Shown here piece after piece: positions 30,363 to 37,497 of a DNA stretch of 39,425 nucleotides. Origin of the DNA: CAZTTG01 sp964615935 (GTDB lineage Bacteria; Planctomycetota; UBA1135; GCA-002686595); the NCBI GenBank assembly GCA_964615935.1, contig CAZTTG010000057.1, positions 1 through 39,425 of the forward strand, written 5' to 3'. Made by a program: the position numbers and the translations under genes. The notes beneath the pieces are model-generated. The model was not told the origin of the DNA. It was given only the letters and a program-made list of their open reading frames with translations, and made no database searches. The first letter of the stretch is position 1. The number at the start of each line of letters is the position of its first letter.

Positions 30363-31754
30363 ATGCACCGATCCTCCCTGGCGATCTCGTCCCTGCTGAT
30401 CCTGTCCGGCGCTGCCGGCGCCCAGAGCGTCGACAGGACGCGGCTCCATCCGATCACCGTCCCCATCCGCGACGCCGGCACCCTGGAACTGGCCAGCGGA
30501 AGCTGGCTGGGGAGGGCGAGATCGGTTCAAGGACCGCAGTCCACGGTCGTCTACGACAACACCTGCCCCTGGACCGGCGGCTCCCAGTGCTGTGGATCGG
30601 AGCCATGCGAGGACCTCTACGACGAGGGGCGGATTCCCAGCTGGAGCGATCCGATGGCTCCTCCATGTGCCGAAATGGACAACGGGATCGAGAGCTTCGA
30701 GATCGGATACTGCACCTACCACCCCACCGGCGAGGTGGACATCAAGATCTCCTGGTGGGACCACAACGGCGGTGGCTGCGTGGGCGGCGTGCCGCAATCC
30801 CCGATCGTGGCCCCAGCGTACAACGGAGCGGCGTTCTACGCGGATCTGGCCGGCTACGGCCTCCCCGGCGACCGCCAGGGCGGCGGCAACCTGGCCTGCT
30901 GGACGGTGACCATCGACGTCTCCAACTCCCCCTTCTGCCTGCTGTCCGACGGTGACGGCAGCTGGAACAGCGGGCACGACCAGTTCAACTGGGCCTTCCA
31001 GCACGAGATGGACAGCTCCGCCTACGGCGGTCAGACCGGCCCCATCATCGCCGCGGAGCCGGACACGGCCGATCCCGGCGCCTGTACCTTCGATGATCCG
31101 TGCACGGCGGGATGCGGCACCGGTCTGGACACCGAGGATCAGTACTGGGTCAATACCGACGGCGGCAGCGCGTCGGCGAGCTGCCCCAACGCTCGGAACA
31201 CCGGCTGCTACTCCTTCGGCGGCTGGTCGGAGAATCCGTTCGCGAGCTTCCACCTGAAGCTGACGGCGTCCGGCCCCTGCGGCCTCACCACGATCGCGCC
31301 CGTCGTGTACTGCACGTTCACCGATCCCTCGACGAAGACCTGGTGTGGGAAGATGCAGTGTCCGAGCTTCCTGGGGTGCACTCCGAGGATCTCGACCTCG
31401 AACATGTGCGACGGCCCGCACAAGGACCATCACGACTACGACCTGATCGTGACCGGCGCCGATTTCTTGAGCCCGGCCACCTTCGTGGGGAGCAAGGCCG
31501 GCAGGTCGGACATCCCCTTCTCGAGCGGCACCCTGTGCTGTCGCCCGCCCATCCGGCGCACCGGGCCTCAGCTCCTCCTGGGCTCGCCACCGTGCGGGGG
31601 CAGCATGACGTTGCGCCTCAACGATCCCTCGGTCTACGACCCGGTTCTGAACCAGCCCCCGGGCACCGTGGTCAACTACCAGGCGTGGATACGCGATAGG
31701 CTCTCGCACTACGGCTCGAACTTGTCCGACGCGATCGAGGTCGTGTACCGATAG
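30363..31754 (+). CDS. secreted Cys-rich protein with planctomycete-type C-terminal domain
   Basis: 463 residues with a signal peptide (MHRSSLAISSLLILSGAAGA then QSV). The mature protein is rich in Cys, Trp and aromatic residues with many conserved-looking Cys pairs (CPWTGGSQCCGSEPCEDLYD, CTFDDPCTAGCGTGLD, CPSFLGCTPRISTSNMC), suggesting disulfide-stabilised beta structure. SFEIGYCTYHPTGEVDIKIS and GYGLPGDRQGGGNLACWTVT resemble domains I recall from planctomycete secreted proteins of unknown function. The end (LCCRPPIRRTGPQ, YQAWIRDRLSHYG, LSDAIEVVY) is the shared C-terminal domain. The gene is bracketed by the two copies of the direct repeat. The start is supported by GGAGAAAC. Confidence 0.82.
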   Translation: MHRSSLAISSLLILSGAAGAQSVDRTRLHPITVPIRDAGTLELASGSWLGRARSVQGPQSTVVYDNTCPWTGGSQCCGSEPCEDLYDEGRIPSWSDPMAPPCAEMDNGIESFEIGYCTYHPTGEVDIKISWWDHNGGGCVGGVPQSPIVAPAYNGAAFYADLAGYGLPGDRQGGGNLACWTVTIDVSNSPFCLLSDGDGSWNSGHDQFNWAFQHEMDSSAYGGQTGPIIAAEPDTADPGACTFDDPCTAGCGTGLDTEDQYWVNTDGGSASASCPNARNTGCYSFGGWSENPFASFHLKLTASGPCGLTTIAPVVYCTFTDPSTKTWCGKMQCPSFLGCTPRISTSNMCDGPHKDHHDYDLIVTGADFLSPATFVGSKAGRSDIPFSSGTLCCRPPIRRTGPQLLLGSPPCGGSMTLRLNDPSVYDPVLNQPPGTVVNYQAWIRDRLSHYGSNLSDAIEVVYR

Positions 31755-31812
31755 CCCAGCCTGCCCCTCCCCGCACCGGCCCCTCCCCCGCGATCCGGAG
31801 CACCTCTCCTTG

Positions 31813-31949
31813 AGCCGGGCGGCGCCGCGCCCCAGCCCTCCACGGCCGCGGAGAGTTCCCGGTGCAGCCAGGAGCGGGCCATGCGCAGGTCGCGCTCCAC
31901 AGTGGTGAGGGAGGTGTCCAGGACCCGGGCCACCTCGGAGGACGAGCGA
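31813..31949 (-). pseudogene. C-terminal remnant of an ECF sigma factor (region 4)
   Basis: The minus strand reads SSSEVARVLDTSLTTVERDL then RMARSWLHRELSAAVEG, the helix-turn-helix of an ECF sigma factor of the ECF_sub type ('SxxEVAxxLxVSxxTVERDWRxARAWLxREL'). Upstream, exactly where the direct repeat (31937-32050) starts, homology stops: regions 2 and 3 are missing and the frame continues through repeat sequence with no sigma features. It cannot be a working sigma factor. Any product would run on over the 3' end of the opposing gene to about 31709. Confidence 0.65.
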
Positions 31950-32050
31950 TCCAAGGGGCCGGTCCGGGAGCTGAGCCACCTGGACGCAGCGGGATTGGGG
32001 CTGGGAAGTGGGCTGGGGTGGTCGGTGGCGTCCGAGGGGTGAAGCCGAGG
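31937..32050 (+). repeat. 114-bp direct repeat, copy 2
   Basis: Second copy of the repeat at 29856-29969 (110 of 114 identical), followed directly by the second block at 32051-32124. Its left end coincides with the break point of the ECF sigma remnant. Confidence 0.9.
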
Positions 32051-32445
32051 CGGAGCGCGATCGGCGGCAGGGCAGGGGGACGTCAGAACCGCAGGGCGGG
32101 CTCCGGAGGGTCGAGGTCCGCGCGATGCCCGCGCTGGCCGGCCGCGACTGGCTGCGACGACGATCGTCCGGCTGAGCTGCGGCGCGGGGGCGGCCCTTGC
32201 CAGGAGCACCAGGACCGCCTGCCAGTGAGGCCGCGCTCGCAGACGGTCAGCCGTTGACTCAGGGCACTGTCCTCCAGGTCGAACTGGAACACCGAGAGGA
32301 GCACGGAGAGCTCAGGCGTCGGGAGAGGGGACCGAGCCCTGGGCTGGACGCGCGAACGGGGGCTCGCTATCGTCGTCGAGGGCCGGCTCGATCGGGTTCC
32401 AGGGGCCGTGTTCACCGTTTTCTCGAGGCCGAGCTGCACCGGAGG
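32051..32445. other. 395-bp stretch upstream of the fucosidase gene
   Basis: Begins with the second block of the direct repeat (32051-32124). The rest should hold the promoter of the large glycosidase gene. The plus-strand frame of that gene is open back to 32197 but its translation here is low-complexity and has no homology, so I treat it as non-coding. No clear promoter seen. Confidence 0.4.
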
Positions 32446-35400
32446 ATGATGAACCACCGCCATCTCGTTGCCGCCGTCGCTCTGTCACTCGGGCTGCTGG
32501 TTCCAGAAGAAGCACCCGGTGCCTTCGAGCCGAACTGGGACTCGCTCAGAGGCTACCGTTGCCCGGAGTGGTTCCGGGACGTGAAGTTCGGCATCTTCCT
32601 GCACTATGGGCTGAACACCGTTCCAGGATTCGACGGTCACTACGCGCGGCACATGTACTGGCAGGAGAGACCGGAGCCGGTGAAGGGAACCGGCTGGACG
32701 GAGGTCTCGCCGAAGGTGTACGAGCATCACGTCGAGACGTACGGCCACCCGACGAAGTTCGGATACAAGGACTTCCTGCCGATGTGGAAGGCGGAGAAGT
32801 TCGATGCTTCGGCGCTGGCGCGGTTCTTCCAGTCGATCGGCGCGAAGTACGTGGTGCCGGTGGCGGTGCACTGCGACAACTTCGACAACTGGAACTCGAT
32901 CCATCACCGCTGGAACTCGGTGGACAAGGGGCCGGGCATCGATTTCGTCGGCGAGTGGAAGAAGGCCTGCAGAGATCACGGGCTCTACTTCGGCGTTTCG
33001 TCCCACTTCAACGACGGCCACGAGGACGTGTTCTTTCAGGGCGGTGCCGACACGACCGGGCCACTGGCGGGCGTGCCCTATGACACGCAGGATCCTCGCT
33101 ACCTGGATTTCTATCACAGGCGCACTCCCGACCGGCGGAAGATCCTGCCGGAGTTCGGCGCCCGCTTCCTAGAGCGGCACCTGCAGTTGATCGACGGCTA
33201 CGAGCCGGACCTGCTCTATTTCGACGGCGGGCTGCCCTACGGCGAGAACGGCCTGCGCGTCGGCGCGCACTTCCTGAACATGAACCTCGAGCGCCACGAC
33301 GGGAAGGAGAACGGCGTACTCAACCTCAAGCGGGGCTTTCCGACGGGCGCGGCGACCCTCGACATCGAGAAGGGGCAGGCCGACCGCCTGTTCGAGGAGC
33401 CGTGGCAGACGGACACCACCATCAACCCCGGCTGGTTCTTCCTCGGCGATGTGGAGGAGCCGGGCGTGGTGGACGGGGACATCTCGTCGCGCGAGGAGAA
33501 GAAGGTCGGAGGCATCGGTCTGCGGATGGATGCCGGGCAGATCGTCGACAACCTGGTGGACATCGTCAGCAAGAACGGCAACCTGCTGCTGAACGTCGGG
33601 CAGCGGGAGGATGGGAGCATCCCGCAAGTCTACCGGGACGAGCTTGAGAAGGTCGGCCGGTGGCTGGAGGTGAACGGGGAGGCCATCTACGGGACCAGGC
33701 CCTGGATCGAGTATGGGGAAGGGCCGACACAGATCGAGACCGGCTACGACACCGAGCCGCTGGATCCGTGGCGTGCGGAGGACATCCGATTCACGACCAA
33801 GGGGGACGTGCTCCATGCCATCACGCTGGCGTGGCCCGAGGGCGGGAGCTTCACGGTGAAGTCGCTCTCGGACGAGCAGCCGGAACTGGGTGAGATCGGG
33901 TCGATTCAGCTGCTGGGAAGCGACGAGAGAATCGAGTGGCGGCGTGACGGCGAGGGGCTGACGATCGAGGTGCCGCCTGAGCCATCCGGCAGCTATGCGC
34001 ACGTGTTCAGGATCACGCCGGCCGAGGGAACGGACGCGCCGCCTGCCAGTCGAGACTTCCACGTCTCCGTGCACGGCGACGATGCACACGACGGATCGGC
34101 GACCCACCCGCTGCGAACCATCTCGGCGGCGGCGCGGCGGGCGTCGCCAGGCGACGTGATCACCGTCCACGAGGGAGTCTATCGGGAGCGCGTCGATCCC
34201 CCCCGGGGCGGCACATCCGACGCCAGGCGCATCACATACCAGGCCGCCCCAGGTGAGGAGGTCGTCCTCAAGGGCTCCGAGCTCGTCCAGGGCTGGCAGA
34301 GGGCGGAGAACGAGACCTGGGTGGTCACCGTTCCCAACGACCTCTTCGGAGACTTCAACCCCTACGGAGACGAGATTCACGGCGACTGGTTCGCTCCGCG
34401 GGGCAGATCACATCACACCGGGGCGGTGTACCTGGGTGATCACTGGTTGATCGAGGCCGCGACGCTGGAGGACGTGCTGCAACCGATCGGGCAGGCTGCG
34501 TCCTCCTACGCGCCCGGCGGCGCTGACCCGTATCTGCTGAACGTGGCCTGGCTGCGACCTCCGGGGCCGTCGGAGGACACCGGGCGACGGCAGGCAACGA
34601 GCTTCGCTGCGCAGCGCGGCGTGCAGGCAGCACCTTCCTCGGAGGGGGGCGAGTGCATCGGCTGGATCGAGCCGGGCGACTGGGTTCGGTACGAGGGGGT
34701 CGATCTCGGTAGCGGTGAGGGGCAGATGGAGCTTCGGGTCGCCTCCGCCACCCGCGGCGGCCTCGTCGAGATTCGCCTGGACGCTCCGGACGGAGACCTC
34801 CTGGGCGCCTGCGCGGTTCCACATACCGGGGGATGGCAGGCCTGGACGTCGGTGCACGCGACGCTCGAGCCCCCGGGGGGCGTGCGGGCCATCTGCCTCG
34901 TGTTCCGCGCGATCCTCTCGGAGGCGTCATCCGACGTGCGGCTGTGGTTCGCCAGGGTGGATCCCACCAATACCACCATCTGGGCCCAGTTCGACGAGGT
35001 CGATCCCAACGAAGCCCAGGTCGAGATCAACGTGCGCCGCGCCGTGTTCTATCCCGAGCGACCCGGTATCGACTACCTCACGGTGCGCGGCTTCACGATG
35101 ATGCACGCCGCCACGCCCTGGGCGCCTCCCACGGCCGAGCAGATCGGCCTGCTCGGCACCCACTGGAGCAAGGGCTGGATCATCGAGAACAACGACGTCC
35201 GCTACTCCGTCTGCACCGGCATCACGCTCGGCAAGCACGGCGACGAGTTCGACAACACCTCGCAGAATTCCGCCGAGGGGTACGTCGAGACGATCGAACG
35301 CGCCCATCGACACGGCTGGTCGAAGGAGAACATCGGGCACCACGTCGTTCGCGACAACCACATCTCGCACTGCGAGCAGGCGGGGATCGTCGGCAGCATG

Positions 35401-36264
35401 GGGCCGGTGTTCTGCGCCGTCACCGGCAACGTCATCCACGACATCCACGTCCGCCGGTTGTTCAGCGGGGCCGAGATGGCCGCGATCAAGTTCCACGGAG
35501 CGATCGACACGGTGATCAGCCACAACCACATCCACCACGCCTGCCGGGGGATCTGGCTGGACTGGATGACCCAGGGCACCCGCGTCACCCGGAACCTGGT
35601 GCACGACATCAGTCCCTCGGAAGACCTGTTCATGGAGGTCAACCACGGGCCGTTCCTGGTGGACAACAACTTCTTCCTCTCGCCGCATGGAATCCTGGTG
35701 AACTCCCAGGGCGGCGCCTACGCGCACAACCTGGTCGCTGGCAGCGTGCGGGTCATGCACGGGGAGGGCCGGCAGACGCCCTACCACGAGGCCCACTCGA
35801 CAGAGGTCGTGGGCCTACAGACCAATCCCAGCGGCGACGACCGCTACTACAACAACATCTTCGTCAGCGGGGGCCTGGCCTCGTACGACCCCGCGACGCT
35901 GCCGGTGTTCATGGGTGGCAATGTGTTTCTCGGCGAGGCCCAGCCGTCGAAGCACGAGTCCTCATCCCCGGTGATGTCGGAGGCGGATCCCGGCCTCGAA
36001 CTGATCGAACGGCTCGATGGTCTGTACCTGCACCTCGCCCTCGACGCGTCCTGGACCCTGGGATCGCCCCGTCAGCTGGTGACGACGGATCTGCTCGGAA
36101 AGGCCCTGATTCCCGATCTTCCCTACGAGCGACCCGACGGCGCCCCCTACGCAATCGACACCGACTACCTCGGCCGCGAGCGCAGAGCCGCCCACCCCTT
36201 CCCGGGCCCCATCGAGCTGATCGCGGGCGACGGGCAGGAATGGAGGGTCTGGGCGGCGGACTGA
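32446..36264 (+). CDS. exported bifunctional glycosidase: GH29 alpha-L-fucosidase joined to GH141-type beta-helix with CBM6-like insert
   Basis: 1272 residues with a signal peptide (NHRHLVAAVALSLGLLVPEE). ATG 32449 is an alternative start, better spaced from GGAGG at 32441. Residues about 35-520 are GH29: CPEWFRDVKFGIFLHYG, YVVPVAVHCDNFDNWNS, the candidate nucleophile Asp260 in PDLLYFDGG, NGNLLLNVGQREDGSIP. From about 535, DFHVSVHGDDAHDGSATHPL, VITVHEGVYRERVDPPRGGT and YQAAPGEEVVLKGSE match GH141 beta-helix enzymes (fucosidase/xylanase), with GIWLDWMTQGTRVTRNL and MEVNHGPFLVDNN near the predicted active site. About 715-830 (ECIGWIEPGDWVRYEGVDLG to GWQAWTSVHATLEPPGG) is a CBM6-like insert inside the helix domain. 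Likely cleaves fucose-containing polysaccharide outside the cytoplasm. Confidence 0.85.
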   Translation: MMNHRHLVAAVALSLGLLVPEEAPGAFEPNWDSLRGYRCPEWFRDVKFGIFLHYGLNTVPGFDGHYARHMYWQERPEPVKGTGWTEVSPKVYEHHVETYGHPTKFGYKDFLPMWKAEKFDASALARFFQSIGAKYVVPVAVHCDNFDNWNSIHHRWNSVDKGPGIDFVGEWKKACRDHGLYFGVSSHFNDGHEDVFFQGGADTTGPLAGVPYDTQDPRYLDFYHRRTPDRRKILPEFGARFLERHLQLIDGYEPDLLYFDGGLPYGENGLRVGAHFLNMNLERHDGKENGVLNLKRGFPTGAATLDIEKGQADRLFEEPWQTDTTINPGWFFLGDVEEPGVVDGDISSREEKKVGGIGLRMDAGQIVDNLVDIVSKNGNLLLNVGQREDGSIPQVYRDELEKVGRWLEVNGEAIYGTRPWIEYGEGPTQIETGYDTEPLDPWRAEDIRFTTKGDVLHAITLAWPEGGSFTVKSLSDEQPELGEIGSIQLLGSDERIEWRRDGEGLTIEVPPEPSGSYAHVFRITPAEGTDAPPASRDFHVSVHGDDAHDGSATHPLRTISAAARRASPGDVITVHEGVYRERVDPPRGGTSDARRITYQAAPGEEVVLKGSELVQGWQRAENETWVVTVPNDLFGDFNPYGDEIHGDWFAPRGRSHHTGAVYLGDHWLIEAATLEDVLQPIGQAASSYAPGGADPYLLNVAWLRPPGPSEDTGRRQATSFAAQRGVQAAPSSEGGECIGWIEPGDWVRYEGVDLGSGEGQMELRVASATRGGLVEIRLDAPDGDLLGACAVPHTGGWQAWTSVHATLEPPGGVRAICLVFRAILSEASSDVRLWFARVDPTNTTIWAQFDEVDPNEAQVEINVRRAVFYPERPGIDYLTVRGFTMMHAATPWAPPTAEQIGLLGTHWSKGWIIENNDVRYSVCTGITLGKHGDEFDNTSQNSAEGYVETIERAHRHGWSKENIGHHVVRDNHISHCEQAGIVGSMGPVFCAVTGNVIHDIHVRRLFSGAEMAAIKFHGAIDTVISHNHIHHACRGIWLDWMTQGTRVTRNLVHDISPSEDLFMEVNHGPFLVDNNFFLSPHGILVNSQGGAYAHNLVAGSVRVMHGEGRQTPYHEAHSTEVVGLQTNPSGDDRYYNNIFVSGGLASYDPATLPVFMGGNVFLGEAQPSKHESSSPVMSEADPGLELIERLDGLYLHLALDASWTLGSPRQLVTTDLLGKALIPDLPYERPDGAPYAIDTDYLGRERRAAHPFPGPIELIAGDGQEWRVWAAD

Positions 36265-36309
36265 CACGGAGACGAGAAGAAGGGCCAGCTCCAGCACGCG
36301 CGAGCGCGA

Positions 36310-36326
36310 GCCGGGGGTGCCCCGGC
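36310..36326 (-). terminator. short GC hairpin after the oxidoreductase gene
   Basis: GCCGGGG and CCCCGGC (7-bp perfect stem, 3-base loop) lie one base beyond the stop codon of the minus-strand gene and between two convergent genes. No T tract follows; probable transcription end for the leftward operon. Confidence 0.45.
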
Positions 36327-36327
36327 C

Positions 36328-37497
36328 CTACTTCAGCGCCTCGGTCTTCGCCGCCCGGAAGTCGCGGTCGAAGCGCAGGCCGTGGGCCGCCTCCGGCGGC
36401 AGCAGCGGCTCGCCGTCGATCACCAGCGAGGCCACCTCCTGCCCCACGCCGATGCCGCACATGAAGCCCTGGCCGCACATGCCCACGGCCAGGGTCAGGC
36501 CGGAGATCGCCTCGGTGTTGCTCACCACCGGCACCCCGTCGGGGGTCATGGGGTAGCAGCCGCGCCACACGCGGCGCACCAGGAGGTGGCGCAGGCGGGG
36601 CACCAGGCTGATCATGCGGCCGGCCAGGATGGGCAGGAACTCCGAGAGGCTCTCGCGGTTGGTGCCCGGGAAGAGCTCGGCCGGCGTGTAGCAGAAGATG
36701 ATCTGCCCCTCGTGGTTCTGGCCGAAGTAGAAGTTGGCCGTCTTGCCCTCCGGGCCGGGGCGCATGTCCACCACCAGGGGCTCGAGGAAGTGCTCCACCG
36801 GCGCGGTGATCCCCGCCTCGTGGCTGTCGGGCTCCACCGGGATCTCGATGCCCAGCAGATCGCCGTGCTCGCCGGCGTCGGCGCCCGTGGCCAGCACGAC
36901 GCGCGGGGCGTGGTAGGTGCCCTTGTCGGTCACCACGCCGCGGACGGCGCCGCCCTCGAGGAGGTAGCCGGTGACCCGCTCGTCGACGCGCAGCTCGGCT
37001 CCCATCCTCATGGCGTGCCGCATGAGCACCACCGGCAGGAGCAGGGGAGAGACCTGGCCGTCGTTGGGCGAGTAGGTGCCGCCGCGCAGGCCGTTGCGCT
37101 CGATGCCCGGCACCAGCTCGGAGACCGCGTCGGCGTCCACCCAGCGGTTCTCCAGGCCGAACTTGCGCTGGATGGGGAAGAGGCCGCGTAGGGTCTGCTC
37201 CAGCCCCTCGGAGTAGACCGGGAAGCAGTAGCCCCCGGGCTTCCAGCCGATCTCGTCGCCGTGCTCCTCCTTCCAGGTGCGCACGACGTCGAGGGTGCGC
37301 GTGCACAGGAGGATCTTGGCCGGGTCGGAGTGGGTCGCGCGCACCCCGCCGATGGCCGCCTTGTTGTCGCCCTGGCCGACCGCCGCCCGCCGGTCCAGGA
37401 CCAGCACCTTCAGGCCGCGCTTCGCCAGGTAGTAGGCCGAGGGCACGCCCACCGAGCCGGCGCCGACCACGATGGCGTCGAAGGTCGAGCTACTCAT
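36328..37497 (-). CDS. FAD-dependent amine/amino-acid dehydrogenase, DAO family (beta subunit)
   Basis: 389 residues. DAIVVGAGSVGVPSAYYLAK is the FAD-binding dinucleotide fold; AAIGGVRATHSDPAKI and GWKPGGYCFPVY follow as in sarcosine oxidase beta, HcnC and the archaeal L-proline dehydrogenase beta subunit. The C-terminal YPMTPDGVPVVSN and LAVGMCGQGFMCGIGVGQEV is the conserved end of the DAO fold. It oxidises an amine or amino acid and passes electrons to its partner. Its ATG overlaps the stop of the upstream subunit gene by 8 bases (ATGAGTAG), so the two are coupled. The substrate cannot be told from sequence; opine, proline, glycine or sarcosine are all possible. Confidence 0.9.
   Translation of the reverse strand: MSSSTFDAIVVGAGSVGVPSAYYLAKRGLKVLVLDRRAAVGQGDNKAAIGGVRATHSDPAKILLCTRTLDVVRTWKEEHGDEIGWKPGGYCFPVYSEGLEQTLRGLFPIQRKFGLENRWVDADAVSELVPGIERNGLRGGTYSPNDGQVSPLLLPVVLMRHAMRMGAELRVDERVTGYLLEGGAVRGVVTDKGTYHAPRVVLATGADAGEHGDLLGIEIPVEPDSHEAGITAPVEHFLEPLVVDMRPGPEGKTANFYFGQNHEGQIIFCYTPAELFPGTNRESLSEFLPILAGRMISLVPRLRHLLVRRVWRGCYPMTPDGVPVVSNTEAISGLTLAVGMCGQGFMCGIGVGQEVASLVIDGEPLLPPEAAHGLRFDRDFRAAKTEALK

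Noticed and set aside
29863..32050. Direct repeats as insertion-sequence ends or att sites of a mobile element carrying the 30363 gene
   Set aside because: No transposase or integrase lies between them, the repeats are direct, much longer than typical att cores, and have no inverted termini; kept only as repeats.
31709..32209. Complete 166-residue sigma factor on the minus strand
   Set aside because: Only the region 4 segment (31813-31949) matches; the rest is direct-repeat sequence and antisense of the opposing gene.
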